From Nocardia sp. NBC_00403 (GTDB lineage Bacteria > Actinomycetota > Actinomycetes > Mycobacteriales > Mycobacteriaceae): a stretch of 64,000 nt of DNA. Below the pieces are notes generated by a model that worked only from the letters and a program-made list of their open reading frames with translations, made no database searches and was not told the origin of the DNA. Where the stretch lies: assembly GCF_036046055.1 (NCBI RefSeq), contig NZ_CP107939.1, forward strand, positions 7,750,001 to 7,814,000, given 5' to 3'. Both the position numbers and the translations under genes were made by a program. Shown in pieces: positions 53,819-63,244 of the stretch (position 1 is the stretch's first letter; each line of letters begins with the position of its first letter).

Positions 53819-56149
53819 TCAACTGCTCCGGATGATGTCTTCCGGTCGCACCGGCACACGATTGATGTGCACGTTTCCACCCTGCGATCGGCACGCGTCA
53901 CGAATGGCCGAGGCGATGGCAGGGGTCGAAGAGAGCGTGGGTGGCTCTCCGGCGCCGCGCAGCCCGTACGGGGCGTGCGGATCGGCGTTCTCGAGGATCT
54001 CCAGCTTCTGTGGAGGCATATCGAGGATGGTGGGAATCAGATAGTCCGTGAAGGACGGGTTGAGCACTTTTCCGTTCTTGACCCGAATTTCCTCCATAAC
54101 TGCCAGGCCGAGGCCCTGTGCGGAGCCGCCATGGATCTGGCCCTCCAGGGACAGGCGGTTCATGATCTTTCCTACGTCTTGCACCGCGTCGAGAGCGACG
54201 ACCTTGACGAGGCCGAGTTCGGTATCGACATCGACGACCGCGCGGTGCACGCACAGCGCCAGCTGGGTGTGGCTGCTCCCCTGGCCGGTGACCGGATCCA
54301 TCCCGGTGGTAGGGCGGTGGTGGTACTCGCGGGTTTCTTCGATGACCCCCTCATTCAGGACATCGACGATCGCAGCGAGCACCTCCCCCGTCTCCGAAAC
54401 CACCTTGCCGCCGATCAGCTGTGCGGCGGGACCGTGACCCTGCGCGATGGCGAGCTCGAGCAGCCGCGCCCGCACCGCCTCACAGGCGGTCTTGACCGCA
54501 CCGCCGGTCATGTAGGTCTGCCGGGAAGCGGACGACGACCCGGAATCACCTACCTGGTTGTCGGCGGGATGGATGGTGACCCTTTCGATCCCGAGTTCGG
54601 TGCGTGCGATCTGCGCCTCGACGGTGACCAGTCCCTGGCCGACTTCGGCTGCCGCGGTGTGTACCAGTGCAACCGGTTCTCCGGCAATGACTTCCAGTCG
54701 TACTCGGGCCGTCGACAGGTCGTCGAACCCTTCGGAGAAGCAGATATTCTTGATGCCGACGCCGTAGCCGATGCCGCGCACCACGCCCTCGCCATGGGTG
54801 GTCTGTGAAGCCCCACCCGGCAGGTTCCTGATGTCGGAGGCATCCAATACCTCGGGCAGCGGGATCGCGCGCACCTGATCGAGCATCTCCGCCAGCGGTG
54901 CGGGCGCGTGCACCACCTGTCCGGTCGCCAGCTTCGAGCCCTGCGAGACGGCGTTGATCTGGCGCACATGCACCGGGTCGAGTTCCAATGCCTCCGCGAG
55001 CTTGTCCATCATCGACTCGTGCGCGAAGCACGCTTGGACAGCGCCGAATCCGCGCATAGCACCGCACGGCGGATTGTTGGTGTAGACACCGTACGCGTCG
55101 ATCTCGATATGCGGAATCTCGTACGGTCCTACCGCGAGCGAGGACGCGTTACCGGTGACATTCAGTGTCGCCGAGGTGTACGCACCACCATCGAGGACGA
55201 TGACAACCTTTGCGTAGGTGAGTTTTCCGCTGGCATTGGCACCGTATTCGTAGAGCATCTTCGCCGGGTGCCGGTGTACGTGCCCGAAGAACGACTCTTC
55301 GCGGTTGTACACCATCTTGATGGGCTTGCCGGTGCGCATGGCCAGCATGCCCGCGTGGATCTGCATGGACAGGTCCTCGCGGCCACCGAAGGCTCCGCCG
55401 ACACCGGCCATGGTCATGCGGATCTGGTCGTCGGCCAGCCCGAGACACGGGCCGATCTGGGAGAGATCGTTGTGCAGCCACTGGGTGGCGACGTAGAAGT
55501 CGAGGCCACCGTCCTCGGCCGGAATGACCATGCCGGATTCGGGACCGAGGAATGCCTGGTCCTGAATGCCGACCTCGAACTCCTCGGTCACCACCACGGT
55601 GGCCAGGGCGCGGCCCACAGTGATATCGCCGACGCGCACCGGCTGGTGACGGGCGATACCGCCGCGCTCTTGTACCTTCAGACGCTTCGGAGCCGAGACC
55701 ACCGCCATCGGGTCGGTAATGGGTTCCAGTACCTCCCAATCGATTTCGATGGCAGTGAGGGCGCGGCGGGCGATCTCGGGATGGTCGGCGGCGACCAGGG
55801 CGATGGGTTCACCATGGTGGCGTACCTCGCCGATGGCGAGGACCGGCTGATCCCAGGTGTGGTCGAGGCCGTACATCTTGCGGCCGGGTACATCCTCCTC
55901 GGTGAGCACCGCGTGTACACCGGTTATGGCCAGCGCGGGAGCGATATTGATGCTCCGGATAATGGCGCGCGGGTGCGGGCTGCGCAGGGTGGCGCCCCAC
56001 AGCATGCCGTCCATCCACAGGTCGGAGGAGTAGGCGAATTCGCCCTTCACCTTGAGGGTGCCGTCGGGACGCAGCGGACTCTCGCCGATGCCGCCCTTCC
56101 CCGGCGCGGCGACCTCGCCGGGGAATCGGATGGTACGTGCCGCACTCAT
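53819..56149 (-). CDS. xdhA: Xanthine dehydrogenase, molybdopterin-binding subunit
   Basis: 776 residues from ATG 56149. The Mo-hydroxylase large subunit has GKGGIGESPLRPDGTLKVKGEFAYSSDL at the start, the Mo-pterin loops GAFGGREDLSMQIHAGMLA and GAMRGFGAVQACFAHESMMD, and SGSSSASRQTYMTGGAVKTACEA. The catalytic Glu is in GAGEPPTLSSTPAIASAIRDA near the end. It oxidises hypoxanthine/xanthine to urate together with the FAD and Fe-S subunits encoded upstream. Overlaps the deaminase gene by four bases. Confidence 0.95.
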   Translation of the reverse strand: MSAARTIRFPGEVAAPGKGGIGESPLRPDGTLKVKGEFAYSSDLWMDGMLWGATLRSPHPRAIIRSINIAPALAITGVHAVLTEEDVPGRKMYGLDHTWDQPVLAIGEVRHHGEPIALVAADHPEIARRALTAIEIDWEVLEPITDPMAVVSAPKRLKVQERGGIARHQPVRVGDITVGRALATVVVTEEFEVGIQDQAFLGPESGMVIPAEDGGLDFYVATQWLHNDLSQIGPCLGLADDQIRMTMAGVGGAFGGREDLSMQIHAGMLAMRTGKPIKMVYNREESFFGHVHRHPAKMLYEYGANASGKLTYAKVVIVLDGGAYTSATLNVTGNASSLAVGPYEIPHIEIDAYGVYTNNPPCGAMRGFGAVQACFAHESMMDKLAEALELDPVHVRQINAVSQGSKLATGQVVHAPAPLAEMLDQVRAIPLPEVLDASDIRNLPGGASQTTHGEGVVRGIGYGVGIKNICFSEGFDDLSTARVRLEVIAGEPVALVHTAAAEVGQGLVTVEAQIARTELGIERVTIHPADNQVGDSGSSSASRQTYMTGGAVKTACEAVRARLLELAIAQGHGPAAQLIGGKVVSETGEVLAAIVDVLNEGVIEETREYHHRPTTGMDPVTGQGSSHTQLALCVHRAVVDVDTELGLVKVVALDAVQDVGKIMNRLSLEGQIHGGSAQGLGLAVMEEIRVKNGKVLNPSFTDYLIPTILDMPPQKLEILENADPHAPYGLRGAGEPPTLSSTPAIASAIRDACRSQGGNVHINRVPVRPEDIIRSS

Positions 56150-57495
56150 CGGGACTCCTCTCCCATCAACCGCTTCCGCGCCGCTGCGCCTGCCCTGCCG
56201 ACCGCGTCGTGCGAGACGGTGCGCAGCTCGTCGTTCTCCACGACGGTCCTGCCGCCGACGAGTAACCGCGCCAGTGGTGGGGTCGGGCCGAAGACCAGGG
56301 CGCACACCGGGTCCTCGACCGCGGCGCGGAAGCCGTCGACCCGCCACATGGCGATGTCGGCGAGCTTGCCCGGCTCGAGGCTGCCGATCTCGTTGTGGCG
56401 GCCGAGATTGCGTGCGCCGCCCATGGTTCCTATCTGCAGCGCCTGGCGCGCGGTGAACGCCGTCGGGCCGTGAACCGCCCGCTGGAACAGCATGGCCTGG
56501 CGCATCTCTCCGGCGAGTGAGGTCAGCTCGCTCGACGCCGCACCATCGACACCGAGGCCGACGGGCGCGCCCGCGGCGAGCAGATCGGTGACGCGGGCGA
56601 TACCTGCGCCGAGCCTGGCGTTGGAGCTCGGGCAATGCGCGGAGCCGCTGCCGGTTTCGGCGAACCGGCGGATATCGGCGTCGTGCAGGTGCACCGCGTG
56701 GGCGAACCAGACGTCCTCGCCGAGCCAACCGAGCTTCTCCATGTATTCGACAGGGGTGCACCCCATCTGCTCGATGCAGTGCTCCTGCTCGTCGAGCGTT
56801 TCGGCGAGATGGGTATGCAGCCGAACGCCTTTGGCCCGCGCCAGCGTGGCGGCGTCGAGCATCAGGCCCTCGCTGACCGAGAACGGCGAGCACGGCGCGA
56901 CGGCGACCCGCAGCATCGAATCGAACGACGGATCGTGGTAGGTGTCGATGACTTCGGTGGTGTGGGAAAGGATTTCGTCGCGGTCCTCGACCACCTCGTC
57001 CGGCGGCAGGCCGCCGTCGGCCTGCCCGCGGTCCATCGAGCCGCGGCACGGGTGGAAACGCAGACCGATCTCCCGTGCGGCGCGCACCTCGGCCTCGAAC
57101 AGATCGCCGCGACCCTTGGGGAAGATGTAGTGGTGATCGCTGCTGGTGGTGCAACCGGTCAGCGCCAGCCAGCCGAGGCCTGCGGAGGCGGCCCCGTAGA
57201 CCACCTCGGCGTCCATGCGGGCCCAGGTGCGGTAGAGCCCGGTCAGCCATTCGAAGAGCGTCGAGTCCTGGAACAGGCCTTGGCTCGCCCACTGGTAGAG
57301 GTGATGGTGGGTGTTGACCAAGCCGGGGGTGACCAGGCAGCCGGCGCCGTCGATGCGTTGGGCATCAATCAGCAGCGGCGCCGGCCCCGCACCGAGCGAC
57401 TCGATCCTGCCCTCGTCGACGACGAGATATCCGGACGCGATCTCCGGTCCGACGACCGGTGCGATGTACGCGTTCTCGATAACAACCCTGGTCAT
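56146..57495 (-). CDS. 8-oxoguanine deaminase
   Basis: 449 residues of the amidohydrolase superfamily: the metal site TPGLVNTHHHLYQWASQGLFQDSTLFEWLTGLYRTWARMD, then RLHTHLAETLDEQE, FAHAVHLHDADIRRF and GVDGAASSELTSLAGEMRQAML. The sequence LYQW...LFEWL is characteristic of 8-oxoguanine deaminases. It converts 8-oxoguanine to urate, a direct salvage route into this pathway. Situated between the Fe-S and Mo subunits of xanthine dehydrogenase, overlapping each by four bases, so co-translation is likely. Confidence 0.92.
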   Translation of the reverse strand: MTRVVIENAYIAPVVGPEIASGYLVVDEGRIESLGAGPAPLLIDAQRIDGAGCLVTPGLVNTHHHLYQWASQGLFQDSTLFEWLTGLYRTWARMDAEVVYGAASAGLGWLALTGCTTSSDHHYIFPKGRGDLFEAEVRAAREIGLRFHPCRGSMDRGQADGGLPPDEVVEDRDEILSHTTEVIDTYHDPSFDSMLRVAVAPCSPFSVSEGLMLDAATLARAKGVRLHTHLAETLDEQEHCIEQMGCTPVEYMEKLGWLGEDVWFAHAVHLHDADIRRFAETGSGSAHCPSSNARLGAGIARVTDLLAAGAPVGLGVDGAASSELTSLAGEMRQAMLFQRAVHGPTAFTARQALQIGTMGGARNLGRHNEIGSLEPGKLADIAMWRVDGFRAAVEDPVCALVFGPTPPLARLLVGGRTVVENDELRTVSHDAVGRAGAAARKRLMGEESR

Positions 57496-57962
57496 TTGGC
57501 CGCCTTACGTCGTGCCGCGAGCCGAACCGCGTCGAGGATCTTCTCGTATCCGGTGCAGCGGCACAGGTTTCCGGCCAGCGCCTCGCGGATCTCCACATCG
57601 GACGGGTCGGGGTTGTGCTCGACCAGGTCGTGCGCCTGGACGATGAGACCCGGTGTGCAGAAACCACATTGGACCGCACCCGCCTCGACGAACGCCTGCT
57701 GCATCGGATCGAGCTTGTCGCCCTTGGCGAGGCCCTCGACGGTCCGCACCGAACAGCCCTGTGCCTGGCCTGCCGCTACGAGACAGGAACAGACCGGGGT
57801 GCCGTTCAAATAGACTGTGCACGAACCGCATTCGCCCTGCTCGCAGGCGTTCTTGGAGCCGGGAAGGCCCATTCGCTCACGGAGCATGTAGAGGAGGCTC
57901 TCCCCCTCCCAGACGTCGTCGACGGTTTCCGTCGAGCCGTTCACATCGAAGGTCACGCGCAT
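57492..57962 (-). CDS. xdhC2: Xanthine dehydrogenase, [2Fe-2S] subunit
   Basis: 156 residues from ATG 57962. Plant-type 2Fe-2S domain with CEQGECGSCTVYLNGTPVCSC and the helical second cluster domain with CGFCTPGLIVQ and GNLCRCTGYEKILDAV. All eight cluster cysteines are present. It passes electrons from the Mo centre to FAD. The start overlaps the last base of the FAD subunit gene's stop, and the end overlaps the deaminase gene. The symbol is a placeholder for the small Fe-S subunit, not the XdhC chaperone. Confidence 0.94.
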   Translation of the reverse strand: MRVTFDVNGSTETVDDVWEGESLLYMLRERMGLPGSKNACEQGECGSCTVYLNGTPVCSCLVAAGQAQGCSVRTVEGLAKGDKLDPMQQAFVEAGAVQCGFCTPGLIVQAHDLVEHNPDPSDVEIREALAGNLCRCTGYEKILDAVRLAARRKAAK

Positions 57963-58831
57963 CAGGCCGCCCTCCTCTCTGCTAGATGGTCGTTCCATGC
58001 CCAGGTCAAGGTGCGCCGCGCCAGCACCGACAGTGCGTGCTTGCGGTAGTCCGCGGTGCCTCGCACATCATCGATCGGCTTCGCGGCCGCGGCGGCGAGC
58101 GCGCCGAACTCGCGCAGCACCCTTTCGGTGAGCGGGGCGGGGTCGTCCCAGGCCAGCTGGGTGGCGAGGAATTCCTCGGCAGGCGTCGCACGCAGCGGTG
58201 TCGGACCTGCCGAGCCGATGCCGGTCCTTGCCGAGCGGGTGTCGGGGTAGAGCGCGATGGAGAACGAACACACCGCGATCACCATGGCGTTCCTGGTGCC
58301 GACCTTGGCAAAATACTGCGGCCCCTGCGCGGGCGCGAGCCACACTGCGCGGATGAGCTCGTCGGGCTCGAGTGCGTTCTTCTTGACCCACACGTAGAAG
58401 TCGTCGATCGGGATCATGCGACTGCCGCGCGCGGCCGACTCCACCTCGACCACCGCATCGCCTGCGAGCAGCGCGGGGTGGGCGTCACCGGCCGGTGACG
58501 CGCCGCCGAGATTGCCGCCGACCGTGCCGCGGTTGCGGATCTGCGGCGAACCGACCGTGCGTGATGCCTGCGCCAGGCCGGGCAGCCGGTCACCGAGCCG
58601 GTTGATGATCCGCACATAGGGAACGCCCGACCCGATCCGGAACTTGCCGTCACACTCCTCGTATTCGAACAGATCGCGGCATTGATTGAGATCGAGCAAT
58701 GCGGCAGGACGGCCCTTGTCGAAGTTGAGCTCGACCATGATGTCGGTGCCGCCCTGGATCGGGGTGGCGTCCGGGCGGTCGGCCTTCAGCTCGAGCGCTT
58801 GGGCCCAGGTGGTTGGTCGTAGAAAATCCAT
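57962..58831 (-). CDS. xdhB: Xanthine dehydrogenase, FAD-binding subunit
   Basis: 289 residues from ATG 58831; a GTG six bases upstream is possible but too close to the GGGAG. The CO-dehydrogenase flavoprotein pattern is clear: PIQGGTDIMVELNFDKGRPAALLDL, IGSGVPYVRIINRL, GSPQIRNRGTVGGNLGGASPAGDAHPALLAGDAVVEV (FAD site) and a C-terminal helical domain. It completes the three-subunit xanthine dehydrogenase. Confidence 0.93.
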   Translation of the reverse strand: MDFLRPTTWAQALELKADRPDATPIQGGTDIMVELNFDKGRPAALLDLNQCRDLFEYEECDGKFRIGSGVPYVRIINRLGDRLPGLAQASRTVGSPQIRNRGTVGGNLGGASPAGDAHPALLAGDAVVEVESAARGSRMIPIDDFYVWVKKNALEPDELIRAVWLAPAQGPQYFAKVGTRNAMVIAVCSFSIALYPDTRSARTGIGSAGPTPLRATPAEEFLATQLAWDDPAPLTERVLREFGALAAAAAKPIDDVRGTADYRKHALSVLARRTLTWAWNDHLAERRAA

Positions 58832-58844
58832 TGTCACTCCCGAT

Positions 58845-59720
58845 TCAGTCCCAGGCGGGCCCTGCGCCGGGGGCGTCCTCGGACAGGACCGAACCTTCGA
58901 TGAGGCCGTAGGGCCGGTCGGCGGCCCAGAACACCTCGTTGTCGTTCTCCAGGCCGAACGGAGACAGATCCACCACGAAATGGTGCTTATTGGGCAGCGA
59001 AAGCCGGACCTCGCCGATCTCCGGGCAGGTGTCGAGGACCCGGTTGCCCATGGCGTACAGGGTCTGCTGCAGCGACAGGCTGTGGGTCTGCGCGAACGCC
59101 TCCAGCAGGCAGCGGCGGGCCCTCAGGTAGGACTTGTCCCAGTCGTCGGGGACGGCGATGTGCCGCCACTCCGCGTTGACCTCGGTCGCGAGGACGCGGT
59201 CATAGGCTTCGCGCAGCGTCGTGTACTTGTCCTTGATGAAGCCGTGGAACTCCGAGCCGGTGGAGTTGAGGACCACCAGATTCTTCAATCCCGTGACCAC
59301 CCAGGCATTGTCACCGTCGTTGTGCACGCGGGCGGTGCGGATCTCCTGGTTGGAGCGGACGAAGGAGTGCTGCCGGTCGCCGGGGCCGACGACGATGCGC
59401 TCCCAGGCGTACTCCTCCAGCGAAACCCTGGCATGCTCGATGGTCGGCTGGGAGTCGACGAAATGCCGGGCGAGCAGCAGGCCGAATTCTTCCGGCGAGG
59501 CGATACCGTGCTCCTTCGCGAAGGCGAAGACGGTGTTCTTCTGGGTGTCGGTCGGCAGCACCGCGGCATTGCCGCCGGTGAGGTGAGTGTCGTCCATGTC
59601 TCCGGACAACGCCACGCTGACGTTGAGATCTCGGATCTCATGGATGCCACCGGTTTTCGTCACCCTGACGACACGGTTCTCGGACTTGCCGTATCTATTG
59701 GGGCCTAGCTTGATCGACAT
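58845..59720 (-). CDS. uao: Urate oxidase (factor-independent urate hydroxylase)
   Basis: 291 residues forming two T-fold modules: KLGPNRYGKSENRVVRVTKTGGIHEIRDLNVSVALSGD (with the catalytic Lys in the GKSENR region), LPTDTQKNTVFAFAKEHG, LVVLNSTGSEFHGFIKDKYTTL, the substrate loop QQTLYAMGNRVLDTCPEIGEVRLSLPNKHHFVVDL. Oxidises urate to 5-hydroxyisourate with O2 and no cofactor. Three bases after the HIU hydrolase gene in the operon. Confidence 0.96.
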   Translation of the reverse strand: MSIKLGPNRYGKSENRVVRVTKTGGIHEIRDLNVSVALSGDMDDTHLTGGNAAVLPTDTQKNTVFAFAKEHGIASPEEFGLLLARHFVDSQPTIEHARVSLEEYAWERIVVGPGDRQHSFVRSNQEIRTARVHNDGDNAWVVTGLKNLVVLNSTGSEFHGFIKDKYTTLREAYDRVLATEVNAEWRHIAVPDDWDKSYLRARRCLLEAFAQTHSLSLQQTLYAMGNRVLDTCPEIGEVRLSLPNKHHFVVDLSPFGLENDNEVFWAADRPYGLIEGSVLSEDAPGAGPAWD

Positions 59721-59723
59721 TGT

Positions 59724-60023
59724 TCAGCTACCTCGATAGGTGGAGTAGGAATACGGGCTGAGCAGCAGCGGCACGTGGTGGTGCTCGGCTGGGTCTGCGA
59801 TGGTGAAGTCGATGGAGACCGACGGATAGAACGGGCTGATGTCGCCGGTCTCGAAGGTCAGGCGGTGCGCACCGGCCGCGGGGGCGGGCAGGTCCTTGAT
59901 CCGGCCGTCGGCGTCGGTGCGATGCTCGGCGAGCACGGTGCCCTCGACCGTCGCCAGTCGGACCAGCAGTCCGGCGGCGGGGCGGCCGGTGGCCGCATTG
60001 AGCACGTGGGTCGACAGGCTCAT
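59724..60023 (-). CDS. uraH: 5-hydroxyisourate hydrolase (transthyretin-related)
   Basis: 99 residues of the transthyretin-like family: LSTHVLNAATGRPAAGLLVRL at the N-terminus, the HIU-hydrolase residue pattern LTFETGD and HHHVPLLLSPYSYSTYRGS at the C-terminus, where the terminal YRGS tetrapeptide is diagnostic. It converts 5-hydroxyisourate to OHCU. Overlaps uraD by four bases. Confidence 0.97.
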   Translation of the reverse strand: MSLSTHVLNAATGRPAAGLLVRLATVEGTVLAEHRTDADGRIKDLPAPAAGAHRLTFETGDISPFYPSVSIDFTIADPAEHHHVPLLLSPYSYSTYRGS

Positions 60024-60565
60024 CGCTGCTCCAGCAGCTTCCGCACCCGGAGCCTGGTGATCTCGGCGAGCTCCGCCGCAATGACCACACGCTCGTCTTC
60101 GACCGCGTTGTCCAGGCGTTTACGCAGCTCAGTGAGCATTTCCTCGGCACTGCGGCCGGTCGCGCGGATCAGGAAGACATGCCCGAACCGTTCTTCGTAA
60201 GCAAAATTTCCTGCGGCGAGTTCGCGCAGCACCGCGGGGTCGGCGGTCGCGGCCCCGGATTGCTCGCTGCGCGACCAATGTGCCTCGCGCCGTGCCTTTT
60301 CCGCACTTGCGAACGAAACTGCCACTGCTGCAGCCACTTTGGATCGTTCACCGATGCGCGGGTGCGCCGACAGCGCCTCCTCGACATCCGGCCAACTCAG
60401 CTCGCACACTCCGGTCACCGCGGCCGCTATCAGGCTTTCGCTGTTCTCATATGGTCTGCGCGCCACCACCTTTCGCGCCCAGGTCCGGGACGCGCAACAG
60501 GTCAGCAGCTCCGCCTCCGCGTGGTCGAGAGGCAGTGAGTTGAGCCATCCAATCTCACCTGACAT
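60020..60565 (-). CDS. uraD: OHCU decarboxylase
   Basis: 181 residues from ATG 60565; an ATG four codons earlier is possible. Motifs LLTCCASRTWARKVVARRPYENSESLIAAA, LSAHPRIGERS (the catalytic His in AHPRIG) and FGHVFLIRATGRSAEEMLTELRKRLDNAVEDE mark 2-oxo-4-hydroxy-4-carboxy-5-ureidoimidazoline decarboxylase, giving S-allantoin. First gene of the leftward operon; its promoter faces the divergent PucR gene. Confidence 0.95.
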   Translation of the reverse strand: MSGEIGWLNSLPLDHAEAELLTCCASRTWARKVVARRPYENSESLIAAAVTGVCELSWPDVEEALSAHPRIGERSKVAAAVAVSFASAEKARREAHWSRSEQSGAATADPAVLRELAAGNFAYEERFGHVFLIRATGRSAEEMLTELRKRLDNAVEDERVVIAAELAEITRLRVRKLLEQR

Positions 60566-60642
60566 CCGGTCTCCCATCGGGGTCTCAACGTGTCCGGTAA
60601 GTACACCCGCTGGGGATCAGCGCAGCTAGAAACGAGAAATCC

Positions 60643-60659
60643 GAACTGTGCGCCAGTTC
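60643..60659. promoter_or_regulatory. Inverted repeat between uraD operon and pucR
   Basis: GAACTG (60643-60648) and CAGTTC (60654-60659) are perfect arms around TGCGC in the 148-base divergent promoter region. An outer pair ATCCG/CGGAT (60639-60643 and 60664-60668) surrounds it but with a different centre. Candidate PucR binding site. Confidence 0.45.
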
Positions 60660-60713
60660 ACACCGGATTCTTTGTAGGTATGTCCAAGCCCCTCGACTGT
60701 TAGCGTCCACCAC

Positions 60714-62219
60714 GTGCGCCTACGTTCCCTACTCACCATGACGGACCTAGGGCTGGAGCTCGTGACCGGCGAGAACCAGCTCGACCGCTTCGTTCGCTGG
60801 GTGGTAACCACGGACATGCTCGATCCCAGCCGCTACCTCTCCGGTGGGGAGCTGGTGCTGACCGGCCTGCAATGGCGCTCCACGCCCGCCGACAGCGAGA
60901 TCTTCGTCCAAGCACTGGCCCGAGCAGGCGTGGCAGGCCTGGCCGCCGGTGATGCCAAGTACGGCGGCGCACCGCCCGACATCGTCGAGGCGTGCCGCAA
61001 ACACGGCATCCCGCTGTTCCGGGTTCCGGAGAACATTGCGTTCGCGACGGTAACCGAGCAAATCACCAGAAACCTCTCCACCGGCCGCGCCGCCGATCTG
61101 ACCGCCGTCCTCGACCGACATCGCCAGCTGGTCGCGGGCTCGGGCCTCGGCTCGGTGCTGGAACTCATCGAACGCGACCTCGGCATGCGCTGCTGGGTCA
61201 TGTCCTCGACCGGCCGGGTGGTTGCGGGCCCGCCCCCGCCGCCCACCGAGGTGACGGCGGCCTTCCTCAACGCCCGCCGCCTGCCCCATGTGCTGACCCA
61301 CCAGAGCGCGCGCTATTCACTGTTCGCCGTCGACGAGCACCGCACGTCACGGGCGGCCGACTGGTTTCTGGTCTTCGAGGGCGACTGCGGCGACTGGCCC
61401 GAGGAACGCCGTGCCTTGACCGGCGAGCTCGCGGCCGTTGTGTCCCTCGAACGCGCCCGCCAGGACGACCGGCAGAGCGCCGAGGGCCGCCTTGCCCAGG
61501 AACTCATCGAACTGATCGTGTCCGACGCCAAGCCCGCCGAAATCATCTCCCGCCTCGAACTGACCGGCCTCGGCTCCGCCGAGTCCTATATCGCCGTGGT
61601 GGCCGCAGCGCAGGCAGATACCTTGCGCCCCGGCGAATTACGCGTGCTCCTGCGCGAAATCCTCTACGGCAGAAGGCCCGCCGCAGGCGTCGTCGACGGT
61701 GAGGCGATCGCTTTGATACCCGCTGGCACCGACAGCTCGGTCATCGACGAAATCCACCGGGCCGTAGCAGCTCTGGAGCCCGGCCTGCGCGGCAGCCAAC
61801 TGTCGGTCGGCGTCAGCGGCGTGGTCGACGGCGAAGGTCTGCGCGGGGCCGTGGAGGAGGCTCGCTACGCCCGCCGCCTGGCAGCCGATCGCCACCAGCC
61901 CACCAGCGTCGTCGGGCACGACGAGCTGGCGACCCACATGCTGCTGCTCGCCAGCGTCCCCGACGAGGTCCGCCGGATGTTCCGGCTGCGCCTGCTCGAC
62001 CCCCTCACCAACTACGACCAGGACAACCGCTCGGATCTGGTCCACACCCTGGAAACCTTCCTCCAGGCCTCCGGCTCCTGGACCAAGTCCGCCGATCTGC
62101 TCCACGTCCACGTCAACACCCTGCGCTACCGCATCCAACGCATCGAAGAACTGACCGGCCGAGACCTCTCCCGTCTGGAAGACCGCGTCGACTTCTTCCT
62201 CGCCCTCGCCCTGCGCTGA
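60714..62219 (+). CDS. pucR: PucR family regulator of purine catabolism
   Basis: 501 residues from GTG 60714. The PucR sensor domain (about 1-125: GLELVTGENQLDRFVRWVVTTDMLDPSRYLSGGELVLTGL) is followed by a GGDEF-like middle part. The C-terminal HTH_30 (LETFLQASGSWTKSADLLHVHVNTLRYRIQRIEELTGRDLSRLEDRVDFFLALAL) completes it. In Bacillus PucR activates urate and allantoin genes in response to allantoin-type ligands. Divergent placement next to uraD supports the same role here. Confidence 0.94.
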   Translation: MRLRSLLTMTDLGLELVTGENQLDRFVRWVVTTDMLDPSRYLSGGELVLTGLQWRSTPADSEIFVQALARAGVAGLAAGDAKYGGAPPDIVEACRKHGIPLFRVPENIAFATVTEQITRNLSTGRAADLTAVLDRHRQLVAGSGLGSVLELIERDLGMRCWVMSSTGRVVAGPPPPPTEVTAAFLNARRLPHVLTHQSARYSLFAVDEHRTSRAADWFLVFEGDCGDWPEERRALTGELAAVVSLERARQDDRQSAEGRLAQELIELIVSDAKPAEIISRLELTGLGSAESYIAVVAAAQADTLRPGELRVLLREILYGRRPAAGVVDGEAIALIPAGTDSSVIDEIHRAVAALEPGLRGSQLSVGVSGVVDGEGLRGAVEEARYARRLAADRHQPTSVVGHDELATHMLLLASVPDEVRRMFRLRLLDPLTNYDQDNRSDLVHTLETFLQASGSWTKSADLLHVHVNTLRYRIQRIEELTGRDLSRLEDRVDFFLALALR

Positions 62220-62368
62220 TCACCCGGCCGGGTTGCGTGTCCCAGGCGGATGCGCACGCACCCGCCATACGAGTGTTGTCACTGGTTCCCGGCTTCGAGC
62301 TCGGCCACCGGGGAGAGTACGCGTCGCGCCAACGTGAGCCATCGCTGCTGCTCGGCCGGGCGCTGCCG

Positions 62369-63244
62369 CTAATACCGCTTCGCGGTGGGCTGGAATGTCT
62401 GACTCAATCGGGCATACGCTTCACGCACGTCATCCGGTATTTCCTGTTCCAGGATATGGCCTTCGCGGGGATACTCGTCCAGGCGTTTTATTTCGCCCAA
62501 GATCGCCGACACAACCTCTTGCGGAACACGGGCTTCGTCAGGGATCGTCCTATAGCCGTAGCGGATGTAATTCTCCACGGACACGTCCGCCGTGACCATG
62601 GCGACATGCTGCACGTCTGGGCACTGCTTCCTGATCGTGCTCTCGACACGACGTGCGTGTTGCGGTGTGCACACAGCAATGATCGATCCGACATCGCGGC
62701 CGCGCTCTTTCAGTAGCGCCGCCGAGTTCACCGCATTCTGCCCGGTGTTCGTGGCCAGCGGCTCCTCGATGATCCGGTCGGAGTTCAAGCCGAGCTTCTC
62801 CGCGACCAACCTGAATTTCGCGGCCTCGCCGTACGAGCCCGAGAACACCACGGGCATGTCACCTGGCCCGAGGTCGCGAACGAGGTTCGCGACAACGGCA
62901 GAGCCGCCGATATCCTGACTGCCGAAAAAGACGACACCGCCATAGCTACGACCGGGATCGAGTTCCCACTTCGGATCGTGTCGGAGAAAATCCCATACCG
63001 TCGTCATGTCGGACATCATCCGGTCCGTATCCACCCCTTGGCCTTCCAGTTCCCGCATCCAGCAGGAGTAAGGGTCGCCATCCGGGCCCATGGGTTCGTG
63101 CAGCACCTGACCGTCCCGGTCGATCGATATCGCAATCCGCCGGTCGGCATCGGGAAAGACATCGCCGCCTTCCCGCACATCACTCGCGAAAGCATGCATA
63201 TGCTCGCTGCGACCCTTTCCGAGTGCGGCCACCGCACGGCTCAC
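62369..63244 (-). CDS. YdcF/DUF218 family protein
   Basis: 291 residues. The YdcF/ElyC/SanA Rossmann-like core begins about residue 103: GVVFFGSQDIGGSAVVANLV, then VVFSGSYGEAAKFRLVAEKLGLNSDRIIEEPLATNTGQNAVNSAALL, then IIAVCTPQHARRVESTIRKQCPDVQHVAMVTADVS. A ~100-residue N-terminal extension of unknown nature precedes it, and there is no signal or transmembrane segment, so it is cytosolic. DUF218 proteins have no agreed reaction; some bind nucleotides or affect envelope lipids. The gap 62220-62368 before it holds no other gene. Confidence 0.85.
   Translation of the reverse strand: MSRAVAALGKGRSEHMHAFASDVREGGDVFPDADRRIAISIDRDGQVLHEPMGPDGDPYSCWMRELEGQGVDTDRMMSDMTTVWDFLRHDPKWELDPGRSYGGVVFFGSQDIGGSAVVANLVRDLGPGDMPVVFSGSYGEAAKFRLVAEKLGLNSDRIIEEPLATNTGQNAVNSAALLKERGRDVGSIIAVCTPQHARRVESTIRKQCPDVQHVAMVTADVSVENYIRYGYRTIPDEARVPQEVVSAILGEIKRLDEYPREGHILEQEIPDDVREAYARLSQTFQPTAKRY

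Noticed and set aside
53819..57292. Apparent 1,157-residue protein combining deaminase-region frame and xanthine dehydrogenase
   Set aside because: The upstream part is an out-of-frame reading of the 8-oxoguanine deaminase gene. The true large subunit starts at 56149.
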